The translations under genes and the position numbers were made by a program. Under the pieces are notes generated by a model. The model was not told the DNA's origin. It made no database searches and saw only the letters and a list, made by a program, of their open reading frames with translations. Source: Polyangium sp. 15x6 (GTDB lineage: Bacteria; Myxococcota_A; Polyangia; Polyangiales; Polyangiaceae). From it: DNA of 32,717 nucleotides. This document shows, one piece after another, positions 1 to 10,407 of this stretch. The stretch spans positions 1 to 32,717 of the forward strand of contig NZ_JASBQE010000123.1 of the NCBI RefSeq assembly GCF_029960785.1, read 5' to 3'. Within the stretch, counting starts at the first letter, position 1, and every line of letters begins with the position of its first letter.

Positions 1-205
1 CCGCGCCGCCGACGCCGCCGACCCCGCCCGCGCCGCCGACGCCGCCGACCCCGCCCGCGCCGCCGGTGTTCGACGAGCTCGCCCCACCGCCGAGGCCGCC
101 GGCGCCGCCCGTGGGCTCGAACTGGTTGAAGTCTTGGGTACAGCCCACGTACGTGAGGCCCAGGGCCGAAAGAAGGGTTGCGGTCAAGATGGCGGAGCGC
201 TTCAC
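1..205 (-). CDS. Gly-rich lipoprotein, N-terminal part only (cut by window edge)
   Basis: The first 68 codons of a minus-strand gene whose remainder lies left of the window. The start is a GTG at 205, preceded by a Shine-Dalgarno-like GAGGTGAT at 209-216; the nearby ATG is followed at once by a stop, so it cannot be the start. The product begins MKRSAILTATLLSALG, a short basic and hydrophobic signal segment. Cys22 follows Tyr-Val-Gly, an imperfect lipobox, so lipidation is probable but not certain. After a short Gln/Asn/Phe stretch the chain becomes GGAGGVGGV-type repeats encoded by a 27-base tandem repeat. Such Gly-rich linkers behind a lipobox are common in myxobacterial surface lipoproteins, where they tether a C-terminal domain. 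That domain is outside the window, so no function can be given. Confidence 0.7.
   Translation of the reverse strand, partial: MKRSAILTATLLSALGLTYVGCTQDFNQFEPTGGAGGLGGGASSSNTGGAGGVGGVGGAGGVGGVGGA
2..66. repeat. 27-bp tandem repeat encoding Gly-rich nonapeptides
   Basis: The unit begins at 2, is repeated exactly at 29, and starts a third time at 56 before diverging. It runs off the left edge, so the copy number is unknown. The 27-base period is nine codons and keeps the minus-strand lipoprotein in frame (GGVGGVGGA-like units), so copy-number changes would alter spacer length without frameshift. Confidence 0.85.
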
Positions 206-294
206 GGCATCACCTCGCTCGGGCGCGCAGGCCCGACTGGAAAGGATGCCCGAAGGTATCACGTCGTGGGCAATCGCAGGAGACCGGCGAGCGC

Positions 295-1233
295 TCACAC
301 GAGCGTGGGTGGCTCGTCGTCCTGCCCACGATCCACGAGGCTTCGCGCCTCCACGAGGCGCGGCTCGACCTTCGCCGCGCACGTCACGCGGCAAGCTCGG
401 AGCGCCGCGAGGACCGCGCCTTTCGTGGCCGCGCCGAGGCCGCGCGCGCGCGAGAGCGTGAGGATCGCCTGGTCGATGTCGTGGAGCTCCCCGAGGTGCC
501 GCTGCATGCGCGTCGCGTGCTTGGCGAGGTGTGTCGCCCTGGCGCCGAGCGGCGCGGTGAAGAGCTCGGCGGTGTACCGCAAGCGCTTGTAACGAATGCG
601 GAGCTCGTGCATCGCCTCGGCGTCGCCGACGTCCCGCAGGGCCCACGTCGCCACGTCATGCGCGGCGTGATCGAGGACCTCGTGACCGAGATCGACGGCG
701 GACACGAGCCGCGGCGTGTCGCCGTCGAGGCGCGCGGCGAGCGCGTGGAAGGTGCGCTCGAGAGGCCTGATGCGCTTGCCGTTCGGCAAGGTCGGGGCGC
801 GACGGGGAGGGCCGTCCCGAAGGAGGCGCGTCACCTCGGCGTGCTCTTTCCGCACGGCGCGGGCGCGGCGGACGAGCCAGCCGCCCACTTCGGCGTGCGC
901 CTCTTGCGGCAGGTCGAGCGCGGCGAGCGTCTCGCGCAGCACCTCCTCGTCGCGGAGCGCGCCCGTGGCCTGGGCGTGGTAGCGGATCTCGCCCTCGATC
1001 CGCGCGAGCCGCTTGCGCCGCCAGAGCTCGCGCGCGACGCGGAGGAGCGTCCGCATCCGCCGGAGCGCCACGCGGAAGTCGTGGAGCGCCTCCTCATCGG
1101 TGGGGCCGCCCGGCGTGTCGGCGAGCGCGGAGGCCGAGACGGCGAGCACCCGCTCCCGCGCCGCGCGCGCGTCCGTCATGAGCGCGTGGAGCGCCGCGGC
1201 GAGGAGCTCGTGGGCGAAGTTTTGCGTGTTCAT
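295..1233 (-). CDS. CHAD-domain protein (conserved histidine alpha-helical domain)
   Basis: A 312-residue, helix-rich, Arg/His-rich protein with no signal peptide or membrane segment, so cytoplasmic. Two halves each carry the CHAD signature of His followed by basic residues along a helix: HDFRVALRRMRTLLR near residues 50-64, and MHELRIRYKRLRYTAELF in the second half. CHAD domains are known to bind inorganic polyphosphate through these basic helices. There is no CYTH (triphosphatase) domain attached, unlike many CHAD proteins. The ATG at 1231-1233 overlaps the stop of the upstream RNase J gene as ATGA, so the two are almost certainly co-transcribed and translationally coupled. A long open frame continues upstream through the RNase J gene, but that part is a shadow. 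The family call is firm; the role in this cell is inferred only. Confidence 0.88.
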   Translation of the reverse strand: MNTQNFAHELLAAALHALMTDARAARERVLAVSASALADTPGGPTDEEALHDFRVALRRMRTLLRVARELWRRKRLARIEGEIRYHAQATGALRDEEVLRETLAALDLPQEAHAEVGGWLVRRARAVRKEHAEVTRLLRDGPPRRAPTLPNGKRIRPLERTFHALAARLDGDTPRLVSAVDLGHEVLDHAAHDVATWALRDVGDAEAMHELRIRYKRLRYTAELFTAPLGARATHLAKHATRMQRHLGELHDIDQAILTLSRARGLGAATKGAVLAALRACRVTCAAKVEPRLVEARSLVDRGQDDEPPTLV

Positions 1234-2957
1234 ATCCGAGACAGCGCCACCAGGACGATCGGCCTGCGCCCCGTCTTCGCCTCGATGACGCGTCGCGCGG
1301 CGAGGCGTACCAGCTCGGTCACGCCCTCGTCGCTCGTCCGCGTCCGCCCGTCCGTGTCCGCGACCGCGCGCGACACGGCGAGCGCCGCGGCGCGCATCAC
1401 GTCGGAGGCGCCCTCCTCTTGATCGACGACGCCGCGCTGCACCGCGCGGGGTGGGGCAGCGACCGAGCCGCGTCGGTCGAGCACGAGCGACACCATCACG
1501 ACGCCCGACCGTCCGAGCTGCGCGCGCTCGCGGATCACCTCGTCGGGCAGCTCGTCGCCTCCATAGGTCGCGACCTTGCCGACGGTCACGCGCGCCGCCT
1601 TCGCGAGCTTGTCGTCCTGCCCGCGCGGGAGCTCGACCACCTCGCCGTTCTCGGCGACGAGCACGTCGGAGACGCCGACCTCGCGGGCGAGCGCGGCGTG
1701 CCGCACGAGGTGGTGCAAGGTCCCGTGCACGGGCACGAACGAGCGCGGCCGGCAGAGCTCGATCATGCGCGTCTGCTCTTCGCGGTGCGCGTGGCCGCTC
1801 GCGTGCACGCCCCGGTCCGTGAGCCACGTCTTGAGGTCGATCCCCATGCGCAGGAAATCGCCCATCATCTCGAAGACCGGCCGGTCGTTGCCCGGGATGA
1901 TGCGGCTCGACAGCACGACGACGTCGCCCGGGTCGAGCCGGAGGAGCGGGTGCGTGCCGGCGGCGAGGCGCACGAGCGCGCTCATGCGCTCGGCCTGCGT
2001 GCCGCTCGCGATGATGAGGACGCGGTCGCGCGGCATCGATCCGAGGTGCTCGGGCGGCACGAGCAGATCACTCGGGAACTTGAGCCGGCCGCAGATCTCG
2101 GCGGCGCGGACGTGGGCCTGCACGCTGCGACCGAGCAAGCAGATCCGCCGACGCGTGGCCACGGCGACCTTCGCCAGCATGGCGAGGCGCTGCACGTTCG
2201 AGGCGAACATCCCGATGATGACGCGGGTCTTGGCGCGCTTGACGATCTCCTCCAGCGTCTGGCCCACGGAGAGCTCGCTCGTCGAGCGGCCGGGCGAGTC
2301 CACGTTCGTGCTGTCGGAGAGAAGGAGCGAGACCCCCTCGTCGCCGAGCTCGGCGAGGCGCTCCTCGTCGGTCAGCTCGCCGTCGGGCGGCGTGGGGTCG
2401 AGCTTGAAGTCGCCCGTGTGCACCACGATGCCCGCGGACGTCCGGAACGCGAGGGCCACCGCGTCGACGATCGAGTGCGTGACGCGGATGGGCTCGAACG
2501 AGAATGATCCGGCCTCGTACGTCTTGCGCGGCGCGACGGGGATGAGCTCGACCTCGTCGTCGCCGTAGCCGTGCTCGGCGAGCCTGTGCTTGACGAGCTC
2601 GAGCGCGTGGGCCGGCCCGTAGACCGGGACGTCCTCGTCGAGGTGCGCGAGCAGATAGGGCAGCCCCCCGATGTGGTCCTCGTGTCCGTGGGTCAGCACG
2701 ACGGCGCGCACGCGCTCCTTGTGTCCGACCACGTAGTCGAAGCGCGGGTGGTACGTGTCGATGCCGAGGTCGGTCGTCGGGAACGTGACGCCGCAGTCGA
2801 CGAGCACGACGTCGTCGCCCTGCTCGAGCGCCATGCAGTTCATCCCGATCTCGCCGAGCCCGCCGAGGGGAACGATCCGCAAGGGCGAGCGCCCGTTCGA
2901 AGGGCCGCGTGGGGGAGGGGGGGACATGCCGCTCTGCGAATCGTTCAACGAGGACAA
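1230..2957 (-). CDS. rnj: Ribonuclease J (metallo-beta-lactamase/beta-CASP RNase)
   Basis: RNase J is a zinc-dependent 5'-3' exonuclease and endonuclease acting on mRNA and rRNA precursors. The metallo-beta-lactamase core opens with PLGGLGEIGMN and LVDCG, followed by the zinc motif HGHEDHIGGLPYLL, the HTGDFKLDPTP ligand region and LLSDSTNVDSPG. The beta-CASP part contains GMFASNVQR, and the late metal motif ASGHAHREEQ is followed by FVPVHGTLHHL. A C-terminal domain follows, matching full-length RNase J. Start choice: ATG at 2927 lacks a ribosome site, whereas TTG at 2957 sits five bases after AAGGAG (2963-2968), so TTG is preferred. A longer frame reaches GTG 3044 but would overlap the divergent gene at 3031. 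The stop overlaps the CHAD start by ATGA. Function is confident, the exact start less so. Confidence 0.93.
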   Translation of the reverse strand: MSSLNDSQSGMSPPPPRGPSNGRSPLRIVPLGGLGEIGMNCMALEQGDDVVLVDCGVTFPTTDLGIDTYHPRFDYVVGHKERVRAVVLTHGHEDHIGGLPYLLAHLDEDVPVYGPAHALELVKHRLAEHGYGDDEVELIPVAPRKTYEAGSFSFEPIRVTHSIVDAVALAFRTSAGIVVHTGDFKLDPTPPDGELTDEERLAELGDEGVSLLLSDSTNVDSPGRSTSELSVGQTLEEIVKRAKTRVIIGMFASNVQRLAMLAKVAVATRRRICLLGRSVQAHVRAAEICGRLKFPSDLLVPPEHLGSMPRDRVLIIASGTQAERMSALVRLAAGTHPLLRLDPGDVVVLSSRIIPGNDRPVFEMMGDFLRMGIDLKTWLTDRGVHASGHAHREEQTRMIELCRPRSFVPVHGTLHHLVRHAALAREVGVSDVLVAENGEVVELPRGQDDKLAKAARVTVGKVATYGGDELPDEVIRERAQLGRSGVVMVSLVLDRRGSVAAPPRAVQRGVVDQEEGASDVMRAAALAVSRAVADTDGRTRTSDEGVTELVRLAARRVIEAKTGRRPIVLVALSRI

Positions 2958-3030
2958 CAGCGCTCCTTGTCGCGTTCGAGCGCCGTCATCGGCCCGCTCG
3001 TTCTCCGGAGCATAACGCGGCCTGGGCGGT

Positions 3031-4857
3031 ATGGCGCCCTTCACGAGGAGGGAACGGCCCGATCTACCGCCCTCGCCTCCGAGGGTCTACGTTGCGCCCG
3101 CTGCTTCCCAGCATCCAAAGGCCCCCTTGCTCCGCTCCGTCCTCACGAACCTCTTCCTCCTCCTCGTGTTGCCCCTCCGGTGGCTGCGCCGCTCGTTCGC
3201 CATCCCGAAGGGCGGCTACGTGGTGCTCGACCTCGACGGCCCCGTCGTCGACAACCTGCCCTCGAGGCCACGCGGGCTCGCCCGAATCCTGCGCCGCGTG
3301 CGCCCGCCGCTCTCGGTGACGCGGGTGCGGGAGCTCTGCGAGCTCATCGCCGCAGACGTCCGGGCGGCGGGCCTCTTCGTCCGGCTCGACGGCTTCGCGG
3401 CCGGGCCGAGCGTGCTCGCCTCGCTGCGCAAGGTTTTCGCGAACCTGAGAGACGCGGGCAAGGAGGTCGTCTTCTACCTGCCCATGGGCGCGGACAACGA
3501 CACGATGTACCTCGCGTCCGCGGGGCGCCGCGTCGTGGTCGGGCCGGAGACGCTCGTCGCGCCGATCGGCTACGCGGCCACGGGACGGTACTTGCGCCGG
3601 GCGCTCGCCGAGATCGGGGTCGAGCCCGAAGTTTTTGCGCGCGGCACGTACAAGTCCGCCGCCGAGCCGCTCGTGCGCGACGCGATGAGCGAGGCGCAAC
3701 GCGAGCAGCTCGGCGAGGTGCTCGGCGCGCGGCACGACGCGCTCGTCGGGGCGCTCGCGGAGCGGTGCGGCGGAGACATGACGGTCGCGTCACGCTGGGT
3801 CGACGAGGCGCCCTACCGAGCGAGCCGCGCCGCCGAGCTCGGGCTCGTCGACGCCGTCGCCTACGAGGACGACGTCACGACGTTGCTCGGCAAGGAGCCG
3901 GGCCCGACGGCGCGCTGGGTGTCGGCGGGTCATTACTTCGCGGCGCGCCTTCCGCGCGGCTTCCGGCCGCTCCTGCCGCGGCCGGTCGTGGGCCTCGTCG
4001 AGGTGCACGGGCCCATCGTCTCGCGCGGCCGCTTCTCGCTCGGCAAGCTCGCCGTCGAGGACCGCGTCGTCCGGGCACTCCGCGCGGCGCGTAGCAGCCG
4101 ACGCATCGCGGCCGTCGTCTTGCACATCGACTCGCCCGGCGGCAGCGCCGTCGCCTCGGACCGCATCCACCACGAGGTCGAGCTCCTCGCGAAGGAGAAG
4201 CCGGTCGTCGCGTACCTCTCGAACGTCGCGGCGAGCGGCGGCTACTACGTGGCGGCGGCGGCGCGCGTCATCGTCGCCGAGCCCCAGGTCATCACCGGCT
4301 CCATCGGCGTCGTGTCGGCGCACTTCGTCTTGCGTGGGCTCCTCGAGAAGCTCGGCGTCTCGACGGACGTGGTCAAGCGGGGGGCGCGCGCGGATCTCTT
4401 CTCGCCCGTCCGGCCGCTCGAGGCGTCCGAGCGCGCGGTGCTCGAGTCCGAGGTCGACGCCTTCTACCGGACCTTCGTGGGCGTGGTCGCGCGCGGGCGG
4501 GGCCGTCCCTTCGAGGACATCGAGAAGCTCGCGCAGGGCCGCATCTACAGCGGGACCGAGGCGCGGGCGCGGGGGCTCGTCGACGAGCTCGGCGGCCTCT
4601 CGGACGCGGTCGCTCGGGCGTCGACGCTCGCGGGGGTCGGGCCGCTCGAGCCTCGGCTCGTCACGCCGCCGCGGGGGGAGGGGCCGCCGCCGGCTGCGGC
4701 GCGCGTGGCTCGGGCGGCGCTCTCGGCGCTCGGGGCGCTTGGCCTCTCGCCCTGGGCCGAGCGCGCCTTGCTCGGGCTGAACCTCGGGCCGAGCGAGCGC
4801 GTGCTCGTCTACGAGCCGTGGGGTTCGGATGGACGAACCTGGCTGGACACCAGGTAA
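3031..4857 (+). CDS. sppA: Signal peptide peptidase SppA, two-domain S49 serine protease
   Basis: This 608-residue membrane protease is predicted to degrade cleaved signal peptides in the inner membrane. After a Pro-rich N-terminus there is one hydrophobic segment (about residues 36-50, SVLTNLFLLLVLPLRWL), then two S49 repeats. The first supplies the catalytic lysine in RGTYKSAAEP (Lys208); the second supplies the nucleophile in AASGGYYVA (Ser402), preceded by HIDSPGGSA. Lysine in the N-terminal repeat and serine in the C-terminal repeat is the arrangement of the long E. coli-type SppA (Lys209/Ser409), and the length agrees. It is divergent from RNase J, with only about 70 bases between the starts. 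The ATG at 3031 has a weak ribosome site; a TTG at about 3127 just before the membrane segment is an alternative start. Confidence 0.92.
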   Translation: MAPFTRRERPDLPPSPPRVYVAPAASQHPKAPLLRSVLTNLFLLLVLPLRWLRRSFAIPKGGYVVLDLDGPVVDNLPSRPRGLARILRRVRPPLSVTRVRELCELIAADVRAAGLFVRLDGFAAGPSVLASLRKVFANLRDAGKEVVFYLPMGADNDTMYLASAGRRVVVGPETLVAPIGYAATGRYLRRALAEIGVEPEVFARGTYKSAAEPLVRDAMSEAQREQLGEVLGARHDALVGALAERCGGDMTVASRWVDEAPYRASRAAELGLVDAVAYEDDVTTLLGKEPGPTARWVSAGHYFAARLPRGFRPLLPRPVVGLVEVHGPIVSRGRFSLGKLAVEDRVVRALRAARSSRRIAAVVLHIDSPGGSAVASDRIHHEVELLAKEKPVVAYLSNVAASGGYYVAAAARVIVAEPQVITGSIGVVSAHFVLRGLLEKLGVSTDVVKRGARADLFSPVRPLEASERAVLESEVDAFYRTFVGVVARGRGRPFEDIEKLAQGRIYSGTEARARGLVDELGGLSDAVARASTLAGVGPLEPRLVTPPRGEGPPPAAARVARAALSALGALGLSPWAERALLGLNLGPSERVLVYEPWGSDGRTWLDTR

Positions 4858-5012
4858 CATTTTCCCAACGGATCCCGCAGGATCCGCGCTCTCCGTCCTT
4901 TTTCGTGGCGCGTGGTGGGAACGACGCTACGCACCGCGCGACGGCGGCGACGCCTGAACCGTCACGCCTCGCGTTGTCAATGCGTTGTTTCCTTACATTT
5001 GGCGAGTCCACA

Positions 5013-5028
5013 CAATTCGACCGAATTG
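5013..5028. promoter_or_regulatory. Perfect inverted repeat CAATTCG-AC-CGAATTG, operator-like
   Basis: Seven-base arms separated by two bases. The size and symmetry fit a dimeric regulator site. It lies about 420 bases before nrdJ, and the core AATTCG/CGAATT recurs in the palindrome AATTCGAATT at 5318-5327, which suggests a pair of related sites around the leader. Not recognised as a known operator. Confidence 0.45.
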
Positions 5029-5249
5029 GAAATGGTGTGGGATGATAAACGGAATTTTCCTGCCAAGCGGGGACACCGGAGTTTGCCCGAGGCGCTCCAT
5101 ATCCCGGTCTTTGTTCAGAAAAACCAGGGTGGGGCGGGACAAATCCACAGGGGTGCAGTGGTTCATGTGGTTTGGTGTGCTGAACCCTCATCCTGATCTT
5201 GGGGGCTTGCCTGGACGCTAGGGGTTGGGGTACGACGGCGACCTAGACA

Positions 5250-5275
5250 CTGCCGGTGGGGTTCACCGCCGGCAG
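5250..5275 (+). other. Stem-loop in the nrdJ leader
   Basis: CTGCCGG at 5250-5256 pairs with CCGGCAG at 5269-5275. Alternatively an inner CGGTG/CACCG stem around loop GGGTT forms with a three-base bulge. Both folds are GC-rich and stable on inspection. There is no T-run behind it, so it is a leader structure and not a terminator. Confidence 0.5.
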
Positions 5276-5373
5276 CGGGTCGCCCGCCGTGGTGAGTCGA
5301 GCCCGGCGCGGCAAACGAATTCGAATTACTCCTGAACAAAAGCAGAGGCAGTGCCGCGGGCCTGCCAATGCAG

Positions 5374-5420
5374 CGTCGCCACTGTACGATTCTCGGAGCG
5401 GTTCGTACGGACAGGCGACG
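5374..5420 (+). terminator. Terminator-like/attenuator hairpin immediately before nrdJ
   Basis: CGTCGCC (5374-5380) pairs perfectly with GGCGACG (5414-5420). CTGT/ACAG and ACGA/TCGT extend the stem inward with a small bulge, and TTTT follows directly. The structure ends about 24 bases before the nrdJ start, so folding would stop transcription or hide the leader. This is what is expected of an attenuator, but the T-run is short (four). Confidence 0.5.
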
Positions 5421-5444
5421 TTTTCCATCTTGGGAGACATGTAG

Positions 5445-8789
<3,345 letters not shown>

Positions 8790-8835
8790 AATCCCTCCGA
8801 ATGCATGACCGCACCGCGGTCGATGCACCTTCGGT

Positions 8836-8901
8836 CCAGGCCGTGCCTGGTCCGGGTCCAGGGGCGGACAGCCCCTGGTCGGGCCCGGGGTGAAACCCCG
8901 G
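8836..8901 (+). repeat. Three consecutive hairpins downstream of nrdJ
   Basis: Three perfect stem-loops lie in 66 bases: CCAGGC/GCCTGG (8836-8850, loop CGT), CCAGGGGC/GCCCCTGG (8858-8878, loop GGACA) and CCGGGG/CCCCGG (8885-8901, loop TGAAA). None is followed by a T-run. They may end the nrdJ transcript or protect its 3' end, or be a copy of a dispersed intergenic palindromic element. The remaining bases of this gap (8790-8835, 8902-8958) show nothing clear. Confidence 0.6.
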
Positions 8902-8958
8902 CTCCACGCCACCTCCTCGAAAGTAGCCGCCGCCCCGAAACACGGCTAAACGGCGTCC

Positions 8959-9423
8959 ATGCTCACTTCCGCTCGCGTGTGCTCTGCCCTGCTCACGTTT
9001 GCCCTCGGCGCGCTGCTCTTCACCGGCTGCAAGAAGGAGGAAGAGGCGCCCCAGGCCGTCCCGATTCCCTCGGCTGCTCCTGCGCCGGTCAAGGCCACGG
9101 AGGACACGCCGCAGGCTGCGCAAGGCTCGGCGGCGGGCAGCGCTGCGCCCACCGAGGCTGCGCCTGCGCCGTCGGCTGCGCCCACGCCCACCGAGGCGCC
9201 GAAGGCCGTGGCTGCGCCTTCGATCGATGGGTGTTGCTCGGCGCTTCAGTCCCTGGCGAAGGACACGAAGGCGAACTCGACGGTCCGTTCGAAGGCTGCC
9301 TCGGCTGCCGCGATGTGCGCCAGCACGTCGAAGCTCGTCAAGGAGGGCAAGGCCCCGCGTTCGACGGCGCTCACGCAGATTCGCGCCACCATGGCTGGGA
9401 GCGCGCCTTCCGCCTGCAATTAG
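8959..9423 (+). CDS. Small lipoprotein, function unknown
   Basis: 154 residues. The N-terminal signal ends in LLFTGC, with Cys24 as the lipidation site, followed at once by KKEEE. Residues about 30-85 are an Ala/Pro/Thr-rich spacer. The C-terminal 65 residues form a compact domain starting DGCCSALQSLAKDTK, with further cysteines in MCAS and the final SACN, so disulfides are likely in the periplasm or on the outer membrane. I do not recognise the domain. The lipobox has Phe at -3, slightly off consensus. The ATG has only a weak ribosome site. It follows the hairpin cluster behind nrdJ and is convergent with thiL, so it is probably a single-gene unit. Confidence 0.82.
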   Translation: MLTSARVCSALLTFALGALLFTGCKKEEEAPQAVPIPSAAPAPVKATEDTPQAAQGSAAGSAAPTEAAPAPSAAPTPTEAPKAVAAPSIDGCCSALQSLAKDTKANSTVRSKAASAAAMCASTSKLVKEGKAPRSTALTQIRATMAGSAPSACN

Positions 9424-9438
9424 TTCGAGATCGAACGA

Positions 9439-10398
9439 TCAGCCGAAATGGTCGTAGCCGCGCTCCTCGACGGGGACGCGCGTGCCGTTTTCCCGTTCGA
9501 GGGCGACGCCGGTCTTGTTGCCCTCGGCCGGGAACACCTTCCCGATGCGCGTGAAACCCGGGGGGAACGCCTCCTCCGGCACGGTCACCACCACCGCGTA
9601 GTCCTCGCCGCCGTGGAGCGCGAGCGCGAGCGGATCCACCCCGACGAGCGCTGCCGCTCGCTCGAGTTCGGCCGTCACGAGCGCTGCCGGGTCGAGCACC
9701 ACGAGCACGCGGCTCGCCCGCGCCACGTGCCCCACGTCCCGGGCGAGCCCGTCCGACACGTCGATCGCCGCGCTTGCCACGTCCCGCGCCGCGAACCCTG
9801 CCGCGATGCGCGCCACCGGCCTCCGGTAGGCGCGCACGGCCGGCGCTGCGTCCGCTTCCTCCGCGCGACCTCGCTCGATCAGCACGAGCCCTGCCGCCGA
9901 GAGCCCGAGTGGCCCGGCGATCGCCACGACCTCCCCGGGCTTCGCGCCCGACCGACCGAGCGGGCGCGGCGTCTCACCGAGCACGGTCGTCGTGATCGAG
10001 ATCTCCCGCCCCCGCGCGAGGTTTCCGCCGATGATTTGGGTACCAACTTCCTTCGCCGCCTCGTGTTGTCCTTCCGCGATGGCGCGGAGGTCCTCGTCGG
10101 TGACGTCGTCCGGCAGCACGAGGCCCGCGAGGATGCCGAGCGGCGAGGCGCCCATCGCCGCCAGGTCGCTCGATGCGGCCATCGTCGCGCGGTAGCCGAG
10201 GTCCGCCATCGAGACGAGGTCGCGCCGGAAGTGGATGCCTTCGACCTGCGCGTCGATCGTCCAGACGAGGGGCTCCTTGCCCGGCGCGATCACGGCCGCG
10301 TCGTCGCCGATGCCCACGAGCGTCCGGCCCGAGCCGTCCGCGCCGAACACGCGCGCGAGCATGTCGATCCGCGCCCGCTCCGAGCTCCGAGCTGTCAT
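9439..10398 (-). CDS. thiL: Thiamine-monophosphate kinase ThiL
   Basis: Phosphorylates thiamine monophosphate to thiamine diphosphate, the last step of cofactor synthesis, in the cytoplasm. The 319-residue protein has the full motif series of the PurM/ThiL fold: GIGDDAAVI, an acidic VEGIHF motif, SSDLAAMGASP, GGNLARG, the catalytic IDVSDGLARDVGHV, HGGEDYAVVVTV, and the typical C-terminal GYDHF. Length agrees with the family (about 310-340). It starts nine bases after the histidine kinase stop, with no strong ribosome site of its own, and so is probably read as the last gene of the 9439-16374 cluster. No other thiamine gene is in the window, so the linkage with signalling genes looks incidental. 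Confidence 0.94.
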   Translation of the reverse strand: MTARSSERARIDMLARVFGADGSGRTLVGIGDDAAVIAPGKEPLVWTIDAQVEGIHFRRDLVSMADLGYRATMAASSDLAAMGASPLGILAGLVLPDDVTDEDLRAIAEGQHEAAKEVGTQIIGGNLARGREISITTTVLGETPRPLGRSGAKPGEVVAIAGPLGLSAAGLVLIERGRAEEADAAPAVRAYRRPVARIAAGFAARDVASAAIDVSDGLARDVGHVARASRVLVVLDPAALVTAELERAAALVGVDPLALALHGGEDYAVVVTVPEEAFPPGFTRIGKVFPAEGNKTGVALERENGTRVPVEERGYDHFG

Positions 10399-10407
10399 GC
10401 CCCGACT

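Larger units (their letters stand above)
4858..5444 (+). promoter_or_regulatory. 587-base leader/promoter region upstream of nrdJ
   Basis: The largest gap in the window. It is visibly richer in A and T than the flanking genes, especially 4970-5060 and 5310-5345. Short open frames within it lack the local codon bias and ribosome sites, so I read it as non-coding. It contains a 16-base palindrome at 5013-5028, a 6+6 dyad GGTTCA/TGAACC at 5160-5186, a strong hairpin at 5250-5275, a second AATTCGAATT palindrome at 5318-5327, and a terminator-like hairpin at 5374-5420. The ribosome site GGGAGA is at 5432-5437. I looked for a cobalamin riboswitch and NrdR boxes, both known regulators of nrdJ, and found no convincing match. 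No promoter hexamers can be assigned with confidence. Confidence 0.6.

Noticed and set aside
2-66. CRISPR-like short repeats
   Set aside because: The repeats are directly adjacent without unique spacers and encode Gly-rich peptide in frame.
1419-2507. Open frame antisense to RNase J
   Set aside because: Shadow composition (His/Asp/Arg-rich) opposite a conserved enzyme.
4912-5221. Small open frames in the nrdJ leader
   Set aside because: They lack the GC3 bias of real genes here, have no ribosome site, and overlap each other and the palindromes.
5041-5440. Cobalamin riboswitch upstream of nrdJ
   Set aside because: GCCACTG is present at 5378-5384, resembling one riboswitch loop, but the GGTG core and the AGCCAGGAGACC-like B12 box do not occur in the right order or spacing. 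A covariance search would settle it.
4858-5444. NrdR boxes
   Set aside because: ACAC and GTGT words occur, but not as the 16-base dyad pairs with the usual 31-32 base spacing.
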